A DNA stretch of 33,580 nucleotides from Terriglobia bacterium (GTDB lineage: Bacteria > Acidobacteriota > Terriglobia > Bryobacterales > UBA6623), in the NCBI GenBank assembly GCA_009838515.1, contig VXRL01000089.1, forward strand, positions 4,057 through 37,636, written 5' to 3'. Positions 8,240 to 17,503 of this stretch are shown here, one piece after another; the first letter of the stretch is position 1; each line of letters begins with the position of its first letter. The notes below the pieces were generated by a model that was not told where the DNA came from, did not search any database, and saw nothing but the letters and a program-made list of their open reading frames with translations. The position numbers were made by a program, and so were the translations under genes.

Positions 8240-9730
8240 TCAGCGGTTCACGCTCCGGCCGTCTTGCTTGTAACTCTCGAGCAACCGTTGCATGCTGCGC
8301 ACGCGTTCCGGGGCGTCCGCCGCAAGATTGGTCGTCTGGGCGGGGTCTTCCTCGAGGTTGTACAGTTCTACGTCTTGGTCGTGGACCTTCGCGAGGCGTT
8401 GTTGACGAAACCACTCCGGCTCGCGATTCGCTCCGCCGTTGTTGTCACCGGTGGGGTGATTGATCAGCACCCAATCTCCCTGCCGGATTCCGAACCAGCC
8501 TCGCGAGCCATGATGCACGGTCGCCTCGCGTACGGGCGAGTCGCTGTCGGCGCCGAAGAGCGCGTCGCTCATGTCGTAGCTGTCCTCCGCTGCGTCACTC
8601 GGCAGCTGGAAGCCGACGATTGCCGCCACCGTCGCCATCAGGTCGGTCAGGCACAGCACCTCGTCCTGCACGCTGCCCGCTGGAATCTTGCCCGGCCAGC
8701 GCGCTAGAAACGGCACGCGATGGCCGCCCTCCCAGAGGTCCCGCTTCAGGCCCCGCAGCTTGGCCATGCTGGCGTGCCGGTATTCCAAGATCCGCCGATA
8801 GGCGTCAGCCTCCGGGCCATTGTCGCTAGTCACGACGACTAGGGTGTTGTCGGCTTGCCCGCTTCTTTCGATCGCCGCCAGCACTTCTCCCACGGACCAA
8901 TCGACTTCCGCGACGAAGTCCCCGTAGAGGCCGGCTGCGCTCTGGTCTCTGAAGTCTTGGTTTGGCACGACGGGGCGGTGCGGCGCCAGCGGCGCGAAGT
9001 AGAGGAACCAAGGCTGCGCCTTCTCTGCCGCCCTCGCAATGAAGCCCACCGCTTCCTCCGTGAATCGAGGCAGCATGCGCTCGAATTCGAAGCCGGGCGA
9101 TTTTGTTCCCTTGTTGTTGTTGCCCCCCATGAGGTAGGCAGGCAGGTGCGTCAGGTCAAACGCCAGCGTCGGTCGCGCCAGCACTTTGCCGTTCTCGACA
9201 AACCCCCAAGCGGGCTTCGCAAGCCCGAAGGAGTAGGTGAAACCGTGCTGGGCGGGGCCATTGATCACGGGCTTCGACCAGTCGACGTTCGCCACGATTT
9301 GGTCTCGCGATTCGTCCAACAGGTGCCAGCGACGCCCGAGATGCCACTTGCCGACCATACCGGTCTGGTAGCCCTGCTCGCGAAGCATGTCGGCCAGTGT
9401 CAGTCGCTCTGGCTCTAGGAGAGGTGGCGAGGCTCCGTTCAATACGCCGCGCTTCAACCACGTGCGCCACGCATAGCGGCCGGTCAGAAGCCCGTAGCGT
9501 GTTGGAGAACAGACGCCGTCCGGCGTGTGAGCGTCTGTGAAGCGCATCCCCTCAGCGGCCAAGCTGTCCAAGTTCGGAGTCGGTATCTTGGATTCCGGGT
9601 TATAGGCTCCCACGTCCCCGTAGCCAAGATCGTCGGTCAGAACTATGACGACGTTGGGATTCGAGAGTGCTGGAGCCACCCAGCCCAGCAAGGCGGCAAG
9701 ACCTAGAGCAAGTCGCATCGGACACAGCAT
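8240..9730 (-). CDS. secreted sulfatase (arylsulfatase family, Cys type)
   Basis: A 496-residue protein with an N-terminal signal peptide (about 1-23, ending ALS). An ATG four codons in (9718) is an equally good start; neither has a clear ribosome site. The sulfatase fold is unmistakable: NVVIVLTDDLGYGD with metal ligands Asp33-Asp34, then CSPTRYGLLTGR, where Cys74 in C-S-P-T-R is the residue converted to formylglycine, MVGKWHLGR, and VTSDNGPE further on. The enzyme removes sulfate from a sulfate ester, probably on a glycan, in the periplasm or outside the cell. No formylglycine-generating enzyme is seen in this window. It converges on the enolase-superfamily gene with 30 bases between, and sits beside sugar enzymes and a symporter, which supports use of sulfated polysaccharide. 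Confidence 0.92.
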   Translation of the reverse strand: MLCPMRLALGLAALLGWVAPALSNPNVVIVLTDDLGYGDVGAYNPESKIPTPNLDSLAAEGMRFTDAHTPDGVCSPTRYGLLTGRYAWRTWLKRGVLNGASPPLLEPERLTLADMLREQGYQTGMVGKWHLGRRWHLLDESRDQIVANVDWSKPVINGPAQHGFTYSFGLAKPAWGFVENGKVLARPTLAFDLTHLPAYLMGGNNNKGTKSPGFEFERMLPRFTEEAVGFIARAAEKAQPWFLYFAPLAPHRPVVPNQDFRDQSAAGLYGDFVAEVDWSVGEVLAAIERSGQADNTLVVVTSDNGPEADAYRRILEYRHASMAKLRGLKRDLWEGGHRVPFLARWPGKIPAGSVQDEVLCLTDLMATVAAIVGFQLPSDAAEDSYDMSDALFGADSDSPVREATVHHGSRGWFGIRQGDWVLINHPTGDNNGGANREPEWFRQQRLAKVHDQDVELYNLEEDPAQTTNLAADAPERVRSMQRLLESYKQDGRSVNR

Positions 9731-10010
9731 AGAGCATCCCAGTCACCGCGCCGTCCGCGGCGCAGGCCGCTCGACGTAATCGCGGAAGCTCAAACCCAAG
9801 GTCTGGCTCCAGCGCCGCGAGCACCCCCGGGCTCGCTGGCGGAGTCTCACGGATCAATCCCTCGATCATTCCGGCTCAGGCCAAGGTCAGTCGAATAGCC
9901 CCGTTGCTCGGTCAAGCCCTCGAATGCAAGCAAGTGCGACTTGGGCCGAGTCTGCGATTTGATCGCTGCTCGGACGAGTTCCCGTGCAAATTGCAACGTA
10001 ACTTGCCATA
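9731..10010. other. 280-base divergent intergenic region
   Basis: The space between the sulfatase (-) and the ATPase gene (+). Short open frames cross it on the minus strand, but none resembles a known family or has a convincing start. No tRNA, terminator or clear -35/-10 pair was found. A CATAAT hexamer touches the ATPase start codon. It probably contains the two divergent promoters. Confidence 0.5.
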
Positions 10011-11174
10011 ATGAGTCGAATAATGGCGATTGAAAGGAAATTCTTCCGCTTTCCTGCAGGGCATTCCTTCCTGTTCGGACTGCGAGGAACAGGAAAGAGC
10101 ACATGGTTGCATAGCGCCCTTCCCAACGCTGTCTGGGTTGACTTTCTCTCTCCGGAACAGCAGCGCATCTATGCCGCTCGTCCCGAGCGCTTGCGCGAAC
10201 TGGTTGCCGCGAACCCCGGCGCGGAAGATGTCGTGTTTGACGAAGTGCAGCGGGTGCCAGAGCTGCTCACGGTCGTGCACCAATTGATCGAGCGCCCCAA
10301 GTGTCCACGCTTCGTGCTCACGGGCTCCAGCTCTAGGAAGCTCAAGCGAACCGGCGTCGATTTGCTGGCAGGTCGTGCGACGCTCCGCCTCATGCATCCA
10401 TTCATGGCCGCGGAACTTGGGACGACATTCAGTCTGGACGCTGCACTTGAAGTCGGATTGCTGCCCATCGTCTGGGACGCGCGAGATCCTGCGGACACCT
10501 TGAGCTCTTACGTCGGTCTGTATGTGCAGCAGGAGGTACAGACCGAGGGCCTTGTCCGGAACACCGGAGCCTTCCATCGTTTTCTCGAAGCGATCAGCTT
10601 CTCCCATGGAGCGACCCTCAACGTAAGCGAGGTCGCCCGGGAATGCGCAGTTAGCCGCAAGACAGTCGAAGGATACGTGGAGATTGTCGAAGACTTGCTT
10701 CTAGCGTTCCGTGTGCCCGTCTTCACCAAGCGTGCAAGACGGCAGATGGCTGCACATCCCAAATTCTTCTTTGCCGACACAGGAATATTCCGGTCACTTC
10801 GGCCCGCCGGCCTGCTGGACAGTCCCCAAGAGGCTCGCGGGGCAGCTCTCGAAGGGCTCGTGGCGCAACATCTGAGGGCTTGGCTGGGCTACTCTCGATC
10901 GTCCGCCAATCTTTACTACTGGAGAACTCGCGCTGGAAGCGAGGTTGATTTCGTGATCTACGGCAGGGACGAATTCTGGGCGCTAGAGGTCAAACACTCT
11001 CGGCGGGTGCATCCGGCCGACCTCCGTCACTTGAAGCGGTTCCGCAACGACTACCCTCAGGCTCGTCCACGTCTTGCGTACGGAGGGGCTGAGCGGCTTG
11101 AGGTCGATGGAATCCTGTGCTTACCAGCGGAAGAACTGCTCCACGAGATCGTGCCGGGCCGGCCGCTGCCATGA
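10011..11174 (+). CDS. AAA-type ATPase with DUF4143 domain
   Basis: A 387-residue protein of the common AAA_14/DUF4143 family. The N-terminal ATPase has Walker A GLRGTGKST (23-31), Walker B VVFDEVQ (Asp77-Glu78) and a sensor-like FVLTGSSSRKL. The middle region has a winged-helix-like piece (NVSEVARECAVSRKTVEGYVEIVEDLLLAFRV). The C-terminal DUF4143 part ends with a degenerate nuclease-like core, GSEVDFVIYG...ALEVKHS. These proteins are widespread and patchily distributed in bacteria and archaea; their function is not settled. The start at 10011 or the in-frame ATG at 10023 are equally possible and neither has a ribosome site. Flanking genes give no functional hint, so it may be a recently acquired accessory gene. 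Confidence 0.88.
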   Translation: MSRIMAIERKFFRFPAGHSFLFGLRGTGKSTWLHSALPNAVWVDFLSPEQQRIYAARPERLRELVAANPGAEDVVFDEVQRVPELLTVVHQLIERPKCPRFVLTGSSSRKLKRTGVDLLAGRATLRLMHPFMAAELGTTFSLDAALEVGLLPIVWDARDPADTLSSYVGLYVQQEVQTEGLVRNTGAFHRFLEAISFSHGATLNVSEVARECAVSRKTVEGYVEIVEDLLLAFRVPVFTKRARRQMAAHPKFFFADTGIFRSLRPAGLLDSPQEARGAALEGLVAQHLRAWLGYSRSSANLYYWRTRAGSEVDFVIYGRDEFWALEVKHSRRVHPADLRHLKRFRNDYPQARPRLAYGGAERLEVDGILCLPAEELLHEIVPGRPLP

Positions 11175-11270
11175 AGCGCGCGAGGACTTGCGACCAACTT
11201 CGGCTCGGCAGTGGAGAACCGATCAATCCGCAATCTTCTGAAGCAGTCAGACTCTCGCTAACATGCGGCA

Positions 11271-11837
11271 ATGCGACGCACCTTGAATCGACCATCCCTG
11301 CACCGCACTCCCCACGGAGCATACGAGACAGCGCAACACTACATCGGTGATCTGATCTATGGCACGAATGACGGCCTCCTGACCAGTTACGCGATCGTAG
11401 CCGGGGTCTCGGGAGGGGCCCTCTCATCTACCGCTGTACTCATCGTCGGAATTGCCAACCTGTTCGCAGACGGACTATCGATGGGCGTTGGCAATTTTCT
11501 GAGCATTCGCGCTCGGGAGAGCGCTAGAGAAAGGCAGAACCTGCCCGAGGAGGAGGCGAACCCAGCACGACACGGATTAGCGACGTTCTGGGCATTCTCC
11601 GTGGCAGGGGCGATCCCTCTCTTGCCCTATGTCATCCCCGAACTGGAATATCGATTCCTGCTGGCGTCGGTGCTGGCACTCGTTGCCCAATTCGCTGTCG
11701 GTGCCCTGCGTGCCCTCGTCACGGCCAGCCGATGGTGGGTGAGCGGCCTTGAGATGCTAGCACTGGGCGTTCTGGTAGCGGTCGTCGCATACGCGACGGG
11801 CGCTGGCGTGGCGGCGATTGTCCAGGGCGAAGCGTAG
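11271..11837 (+). CDS. VIT1/CCC1-type divalent metal transporter, short form
   Basis: A 188-residue membrane protein with five expected helices. The first two carry the family hallmarks: HYIGDLIYGTNDGLLTSYAIVAGVSG (Asp27 and Asp34) and NLFADGLSMGVGNFLS. The loop between helices 2 and 3 is very short (about residues 80-103, with Glu93-95 in PEEEANPARHG), whereas plant VIT1 has a long Glu-rich metal-binding domain there. The family moves Fe2+ or Mn2+ across membranes, usually by H+ exchange; here export from the cytoplasm is inferred. The ATG at 11271 has no ribosome site, but a TAACAT hexamer lies six bases upstream. It follows the ATPase gene by 96 bases. Confidence 0.82.
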   Translation: MRRTLNRPSLHRTPHGAYETAQHYIGDLIYGTNDGLLTSYAIVAGVSGGALSSTAVLIVGIANLFADGLSMGVGNFLSIRARESARERQNLPEEEANPARHGLATFWAFSVAGAIPLLPYVIPELEYRFLLASVLALVAQFAVGALRALVTASRWWVSGLEMLALGVLVAVVAYATGAGVAAIVQGEA

Positions 11838-11948
11838 ACTGCGGGAGCCGCCTGCGCCGCATCACGTCCACCGCTCACGCCTATGGGCCGCCATGATCCC
11901 GTGGCGGTAGCACGCGCCACCGCCCACCTACAATAGTGGCGATTCAAC

Positions 11949-14642
11949 ATGTCCCTGCTACCCCGCTTGCCCTTGACCGTCGGCATGCTGCTTACTCTGG
12001 CCGGCACATGCCAGTCGTTGTGCGCCGCCGAGCTGCCGCCCCCCGTTGATCGCGAGATCGACTTCATGCGCGACGTCGACCCGATCTTCGTCCAGCACTG
12101 CTATGCCTGCCACGGCGACGATGCCGCGATGAACGGCTACAGCTTGTGGCGGAGGAAGTCCGCCGCGCGCGGAGGATACTCCGGCCAGCCCGGCTTCATC
12201 GCACGCGATAGCGCGAATAGCCGCCTGATCCACTTGGTTGCGGGCTTGGAAGAGAATCTGATCATGCCGCCGGCCGGCGGCCCTCTGACTAGCGAACAGA
12301 TCGGCATCCTGCGCGCTTGGATCGATCAAGGCGCGCCGTTCGCCAGCACGCGCTTCGACGACAGCACCAAGCGCGAAGAACAGCCTTGGGTGCACATGGA
12401 TTACGGACCAGTGATCTCCGCCAGCGTAACGGTGAAGGAACCCGAGGACCCGCGGGCGGACAAGCAGCCGGGCGACAACATCAGCTACAAATCCCACGCC
12501 ATCATGCTCGAGGCTGAGCGTCGCGCCGGGTTCATCTTTGACACCGAGCTGCTGCGCATGTCGGCCGGCTGGAACGGTCCGCAATACGTATTGACGGGCA
12601 CGGTCTATGACTGGAGGCACGGGCCGCACCCGCACTTGGACGGCAAGCCTGTGTTCGAGACTCCGGTTGCCCCTGGCTGGGGCCGTGATGGCAGCTTCGC
12701 CGATCCCCGCCCCGAAGGATTCGGTCCGCTGCCGGCGGATTGGGCTCGCTACAAGGGGCGCTACATGTTCGGCGACAAGGTGGTGCTCGAATACAGCGTG
12801 GGCGATGCCAACGTGCTCGAAATGCCAGGCCTCGAAACCGATTGGGGAGTCGAGGCACTGACTCGGACTATGGAAGTCGGCCCCTCGCGCGAGCCGCTCT
12901 TGCTAGAGGTGGCCGCCGTGCAGGGTGGGCAGGTCCGTCAGCTTTCGCTCAAGAACCTGAACCAAGGCAACGGGCCAGCGATTGAACACCTCGTGTATCT
13001 CGGCGGCGATGAGGGCACGGCTGTCGGTGTCGCCGGACTGGGCAAGAAGGCCAGATGGGACCTGTCGGCGGCAGGCGAAGTGCGCTTGAGCATTCCCCGG
13101 TCTGGCGAGGAACAGCGGTTCACCCTCTACTACGCCGATGTGCGCTCCCAGCGCCTAGGCGCGTTTGCCGGTGCGTTGCGGCAGGCCCCCCGGCCCGAGC
13201 GCCTTGAGCCCTATACCCGGGGCGGGCCGCGAACCTACCGCAGGCCGGTCGAAACGAAAGGACGCCTTGGAGATGCCGGCGGCGCGTGGACTGTGGACGA
13301 GATCACGCTGCCCTTCGACAACCCTTGGGAATCGTGGTTCCGGCCCACTGACTTCGCCTTCTTCGACGATGATCGAGCGGCCGTCGCAACGTGGTCCGGC
13401 GACGTCTGGATCGTCGATGGTGTGGACGAGGACTTGGACAAGCTCACGTGGACTCGTTACGCGGTCGGCTTCCACATGCCCCAGGGCTTGGAAGTTGTGG
13501 ACGGCAAGGTGTTTGTCTTGGATCGCGACCAGATCACGGTCCTGCACGATTTGAACCGGGACGGCCAAGCTGACTACTACGAGAACTTCAACAACGAATT
13601 TCACGTCACGCACCATTTCCATGAGTTCACCTTCGATCTTGACCGGGACCGCGCTGGCAACTTCTACTTCGCGAAGGCCGCCCGTCACGCCTTGCCGGCC
13701 AAAGTGAAGCACCACGGGGTCATCTTCAAGATGGACCCTGATGGCAAGAACCTGCAGGTCGTCTGCACGGGATTCCGCGTGCCCAACGGAGTTGCCGTTG
13801 GACCGAACGGAGAGATCACCACCTCCGACCAAGAAGGCCACTGGATTCCTTCCACGCGCGTGAACCTGTGCTCGCCGGGCAGTTTCCATGGCTACATGTG
13901 GGGCGGCAGCATCGGCGACCGGACAACGTATGACAATCCGATCACCTGGCTTCCGATCTCTGTAGATAACTCCGGCGCTGGCCAAGCGTGGATCGGGACC
14001 GATAAGTGGGGACCGTTCAAGGGGCACTTGGTGCATTCGTCGTTCGGGCGGGGCAAGATCTTCCTAGTGCTGATGGAGAACATCGGCGATGGGGTCCAGG
14101 GAGGCGCCGTAGAATTGCCCGTTGATTTCGATTCCGGCCTCATGCGGCCAGACTTCCGCAAGGCAGATGGCAACCTCTACTTGGTGGGCCTGTATGGCTG
14201 GGGCACCAAGCGCAAGGCCGTGGGCGGCTTTTATCGCGCGCGATTCACAGGCGGCAAAGTGCTGGTTCCCAGCGAGCTGCATGTCAGCAAGAAGGGCATT
14301 GACGTCTCCTTCCTGCACGAGCTGGACCCGGAAAGCGCCGAAGATCCCTCCAACTACAGCGCAAAGCGCTGGAACTACAAGTGGCTCAGCCGCTACGGCT
14401 CTGATCGCTGGAAGCTGAACGGCGACCAAGGGGTCGAAGAGATGACGGTGCGATCCGCCACGCTGCTGCCCGATCGCAAGACCGTCCGGATTGTTGTGGA
14501 CGATCTCCAGCCAATCATGCAGATGATGACCAGCATCAGTATCCAGACGGCTGCCGGCGATCGCATCGACACCGAGATCAGTCACTCGATTCATACCCTT
14601 GTCGACGAGCCCGGCACGCCGTTCGTGGCGAAGTATGACTAG
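11949..14642 (+). CDS. planctomycete-type cytochrome c fused to sugar-dehydrogenase-like propeller (DUF6797-like)
   Basis: An 897-residue exported protein with a signal peptide (about 1-27). Residues about 38-112 form a PSCyt1-type cytochrome domain: heme site CYACH (Cys51, Cys54, His55) and a later NLIMPPAGG giving the probable Met ligand. Residues about 120-420 are a beta-rich region like that of DUF6797 proteins. From about 435 a glucose/sorbosone-dehydrogenase-like beta-propeller follows, with repeated aspartate-rich turns and FRVPNGVAVGPNGEITTSDQEGHW. Such fusions are common in Planctomycetes, Verrucomicrobia and Acidobacteria and are thought to oxidise sugars in the periplasm and pass electrons to the heme; the substrate is unproven. 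No Shine-Dalgarno is seen; a TACAAT hexamer lies 14 bases before the ATG. Confidence 0.82.
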   Translation: MSLLPRLPLTVGMLLTLAGTCQSLCAAELPPPVDREIDFMRDVDPIFVQHCYACHGDDAAMNGYSLWRRKSAARGGYSGQPGFIARDSANSRLIHLVAGLEENLIMPPAGGPLTSEQIGILRAWIDQGAPFASTRFDDSTKREEQPWVHMDYGPVISASVTVKEPEDPRADKQPGDNISYKSHAIMLEAERRAGFIFDTELLRMSAGWNGPQYVLTGTVYDWRHGPHPHLDGKPVFETPVAPGWGRDGSFADPRPEGFGPLPADWARYKGRYMFGDKVVLEYSVGDANVLEMPGLETDWGVEALTRTMEVGPSREPLLLEVAAVQGGQVRQLSLKNLNQGNGPAIEHLVYLGGDEGTAVGVAGLGKKARWDLSAAGEVRLSIPRSGEEQRFTLYYADVRSQRLGAFAGALRQAPRPERLEPYTRGGPRTYRRPVETKGRLGDAGGAWTVDEITLPFDNPWESWFRPTDFAFFDDDRAAVATWSGDVWIVDGVDEDLDKLTWTRYAVGFHMPQGLEVVDGKVFVLDRDQITVLHDLNRDGQADYYENFNNEFHVTHHFHEFTFDLDRDRAGNFYFAKAARHALPAKVKHHGVIFKMDPDGKNLQVVCTGFRVPNGVAVGPNGEITTSDQEGHWIPSTRVNLCSPGSFHGYMWGGSIGDRTTYDNPITWLPISVDNSGAGQAWIGTDKWGPFKGHLVHSSFGRGKIFLVLMENIGDGVQGGAVELPVDFDSGLMRPDFRKADGNLYLVGLYGWGTKRKAVGGFYRARFTGGKVLVPSELHVSKKGIDVSFLHELDPESAEDPSNYSAKRWNYKWLSRYGSDRWKLNGDQGVEEMTVRSATLLPDRKTVRIVVDDLQPIMQMMTSISIQTAAGDRIDTEISHSIHTLVDEPGTPFVAKYD

Positions 14643-14824
14643 CGCGCTCCGCCGCGCATCGTCAGAACGCGCTCGGTGGGAGGGATCTAGCGGCCCGCCC
14701 GTACGCTAGGCCGCAGGCCACGCCCGAGGCCCTGAGAGTGACATCTCGGGCAGTCTCCCGACCCCTCGTTTCGGCGGGGCTGATGGTCCCGATTCGGAGT
14801 GATCCCGGTGCTAGACTTGATGCG

Positions 14825-15691
14825 ATGAAAATGCGTGCCCTCGCCTGCCTGCTCGCTTTGGCCAGTGTCGCTGCTTTCGCACAGCAGCGAGAATTCAAGC
14901 CTGACAAGGAGATCGTCTTCAAGCAGTTCGAAAAGGACCCGCTGGAGTTGCACGTTTTCCTGCCCGAAGGCTGGAAGTCCAGCGACAAGCGCGCGGCCGC
15001 GGTCTTCTTTTTCGGAGGGGGCTGGGTTGGCGGCACCCCTACGCAGTTCTTCCCGCACAGCCGCTATCTGGCTTCGCGCGGCATGGTTGCCATCAGCGCC
15101 CAGTACCGCACGCGGGGCAGCCACGGCACGACGCCTAGGCAGTGTGTCGCAGATGGCAAGTCCGCGGTGCGCTGGGTTCGCACGCATGCCGCGGAACTGG
15201 GCGTCGATCCCAACCGGATCGCGGCAGGCGGCGGATCCGCCGGTGGCCACGTGGCGGCCACCACCGGGGTGATCGACGGGCTCGAAGAGAAGGGCGAGGA
15301 CTCGTCCGTTAGCTCCAAGCCCAATGCGCTGCTGCTGTTCAATCCCGTCACGGACCTCTCGGGCAGGATTAGGGGCTGGGGCGACGATCCAGAGGCGGGC
15401 TCGCCGCTACACCACGTGGACGCGGGTGACCCGCCGACGATCGTCTTCCACGGCAAGGCCGACACGACGGTTGCGTTCGAGACCGCCGAGACGTTCTGCG
15501 ATGCGATGAAGGACGCAGGCAACCGCTGCGAGCTGGTCGGCTACGACGGCCGACCGCATGGATTCTTCAACTATGGCCGCAGCCGTGCCGCGTACACCAG
15601 CTCCGTCTGGCACATGGACCGTTTCTTGGCGTCTCTCGGATACGTTGAAGGCCAGCCGATGGTTGGCCGACCGGGCGATCCAACTTGGTAG
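14825..15691 (+). CDS. secreted alpha/beta hydrolase (esterase/lipase-like)
   Basis: A 288-residue protein beginning with a signal peptide (MKMRALACLLALASVAAFAQ). The ATG at 14825 is chosen for this reason although the frame is open further upstream. The fold is an alpha/beta hydrolase of the carbohydrate-esterase or BD-FAE kind: an oxyanion-loop FFFGGGWVGG, nucleophile elbow GGSAGG (Ser138), then candidate Asp213 (HGKADTTV) and His245 (GRPHGFFN), completing the triad in the right order. Acetyl, feruloyl or other short esters on plant or algal glycans are plausible substrates, but this is inference. It lies 182 bases after the cytochrome gene. TAGACT stands seven bases before the start and there is no ribosome site. 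Confidence 0.83.
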   Translation: MKMRALACLLALASVAAFAQQREFKPDKEIVFKQFEKDPLELHVFLPEGWKSSDKRAAAVFFFGGGWVGGTPTQFFPHSRYLASRGMVAISAQYRTRGSHGTTPRQCVADGKSAVRWVRTHAAELGVDPNRIAAGGGSAGGHVAATTGVIDGLEEKGEDSSVSSKPNALLLFNPVTDLSGRIRGWGDDPEAGSPLHHVDAGDPPTIVFHGKADTTVAFETAETFCDAMKDAGNRCELVGYDGRPHGFFNYGRSRAAYTSSVWHMDRFLASLGYVEGQPMVGRPGDPTW

Positions 15692-15745
15692 CGCCGGTTG
15701 GTGCCGGCCGGGTCCCTCGGAGTTCGCTTCTTGCGGAGGCGGCGA

Positions 15746-17500
15746 ATGATTGCGGCGACGCGCCTTGTCACTCTGCTGCTGCTAATCGGCCCAGTGGCGA
15801 TGGCGCAGCAGTGGCCGCCCGAGCGTGACCTTCCGGCCGGCCCGGCTGACACGCTCTACTACAACGGCAAGATCATCACCATGTGGGCCCAGCGCCCCGT
15901 GGTCGAATCCATGACCGTCGCCTCCGGGCGCGTCTTGGATGTCGGCACGACCCAGATCGTGGGCCGCAAGACCGGGCCTCGGACCCGTCAGGTCAACCTG
16001 CAGGGCAAGACCGTGCTGCCCGGATTGATCGATAGCCATGTCCACCCCATCAACGCCGCTTTGGCTGAAGCGGATGGCGAGATTCCCGTATTGCGGAGTT
16101 TCGATGCCGTGCGTCGGCACATCGAAGCGCAGCCTGCCGGCGAGGGCTTGATCTTTGTCCCGAAAGTGTATTCCACCCGCCTTCGGGAGCGCCGCTATCC
16201 AGATCGCTGGGAGATCGACGAATATGCAAGCGATCGCCCCGTGATGCTCGATAACGGCTATGCCGCCGTGCTGAACTCGGCGGCCTTGGAAATCGCGGGC
16301 GTTTCTGCGAGCACCCCTGATCCGACCAACGGAAAGCTGGTGCGGAACAACGCGGGCGAACCCACCGGGCTGATTATCGGAGCGCGCCAGCTCGTGGCGC
16401 CGCTGCTGGAGGCGCGCACCCACAGCCACGGCCAGATGGTCGCCGCATTGGCCGCGATGCAAGGGGCGTACATCGAGGCTGGACTGACGAGCGTCACTGA
16501 CCGCAGCCAGGCCGCCGCTGGGTTTCGCGCCTATCAGGACCTGTGGCAGCAGGGCAAGTTGCAAGTGCGCACATCGGTCACCCGCGTGGTCAATGCAGAA
16601 CGGCCGGTCGAACAGGTCCTGCGCGAGATCGAGGGGATTGGAGCCGTCACCGGCCACGGCGACGAAATGTTCCGCGTGGGTGCGCTGAAAGTCGTGCTGG
16701 ATGGCGGCATCTTGCTCGGCACGGCCTACATGAGGGCCCCCTACGGCCAGCACACACAGGTCTACGGATTCGAGGATGCCGAGTACCGCGGCGAATTGCG
16801 CATCCGTCCTCGCGATCTCGAGCGGATCGTGACATTGGCCGCTGACCTTGGCTGGCAAATGACCGCCCATACGACCGGCGGCGGATCCACGGACGTGCTG
16901 CTCGCCACCTATGAAGCAGTCAATCGCAAGGTGCCGATCATGGGTCGACGATTCACGCTCACCCACGCCAACTTTCTCAGCGGGGACGCGATTCGCAGGG
17001 CAGCCGCGTTGGGCGTCGTGGCGGACATGCAGCCCGCTTGGTACCACTTCGACGGGCCTGCCTTGGCCCGCGTGCTCGGGCCCGATCGCATGGGCACCTT
17101 GCAGCCCTACCGCTCGATCATCGACGCGGGTGTCGTCGTTGCCGGCGGCTCGGATCACATGATCAAGTTCGATGCCAAGGAATCCGTCAATCCGTTCGAT
17201 CCGTTTTTTGGCATGTGGATCGCTGTCACGCGCACGACAGCTGACGGTTCAGTGCATAACCCCGAGCAGCGAATCACCCGCGAAGAGGCGTTGCGGATGT
17301 GGACGCTCAGTGCGGCCTATCTGACGTTTGAGGAAGATGTCAAGGGATCGCTCGAGCCCGGCAAGTACGCTGACTTCGTCGTCGTCGACCGCGACATCTT
17401 GACCTGCGCCGAGGACGAGCTGCCCGACACGCGAGTCCTGGCGACGATCTTGGGCGGTCGCGAGGCGTACTCGGCAGGGCAGCGGGCCGCGCCCGAATAG
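15746..17500 (+). CDS. secreted amidohydrolase (YtcJ/amidohydrolase_3 family)
   Basis: A 584-residue protein with a signal peptide (MIAATRLVTLLLLIGPVAMA). The ATG at 15746 has a good GGAGG six bases upstream, which decides it over the longer frame. The metal-dependent hydrolase barrel is seen from LPGLIDSHVHPINAA (His98 and His100), through GVLKVV-like LKVVLDGGILLGTAYM, MTAHTTGGGSTD, LTHANFLSGD and VVAGGSDHMIKF, to the C-terminal beta-domain LEPGKYADFVVVDRD. YtcJ-like enzymes are predicted to hydrolyse N-acyl or amide bonds in small molecules; characterised members are few. Secretion points to a periplasmic substrate. It follows the hydrolase gene by 54 bases, so the two are probably cotranscribed, and converges on thiC with three bases between stop codons. 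Confidence 0.87.
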   Translation: MIAATRLVTLLLLIGPVAMAQQWPPERDLPAGPADTLYYNGKIITMWAQRPVVESMTVASGRVLDVGTTQIVGRKTGPRTRQVNLQGKTVLPGLIDSHVHPINAALAEADGEIPVLRSFDAVRRHIEAQPAGEGLIFVPKVYSTRLRERRYPDRWEIDEYASDRPVMLDNGYAAVLNSAALEIAGVSASTPDPTNGKLVRNNAGEPTGLIIGARQLVAPLLEARTHSHGQMVAALAAMQGAYIEAGLTSVTDRSQAAAGFRAYQDLWQQGKLQVRTSVTRVVNAERPVEQVLREIEGIGAVTGHGDEMFRVGALKVVLDGGILLGTAYMRAPYGQHTQVYGFEDAEYRGELRIRPRDLERIVTLAADLGWQMTAHTTGGGSTDVLLATYEAVNRKVPIMGRRFTLTHANFLSGDAIRRAAALGVVADMQPAWYHFDGPALARVLGPDRMGTLQPYRSIIDAGVVVAGGSDHMIKFDAKESVNPFDPFFGMWIAVTRTTADGSVHNPEQRITREEALRMWTLSAAYLTFEEDVKGSLEPGKYADFVVVDRDILTCAEDELPDTRVLATILGGREAYSAGQRAAPE

Positions 17501-17503
17501 GTG

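Noticed and set aside
9731..9869. Minus-strand open frame upstream of the sulfatase (start near 9869) as a small gene
   Set aside because: It runs into the sulfatase gene in another frame, has no ribosome site and no recognisable similarity.
15782..17158. 458-codon minus-strand frame opposite the amidohydrolase
   Set aside because: Antisense shadow; the plus strand carries the complete amidohydrolase motifs.
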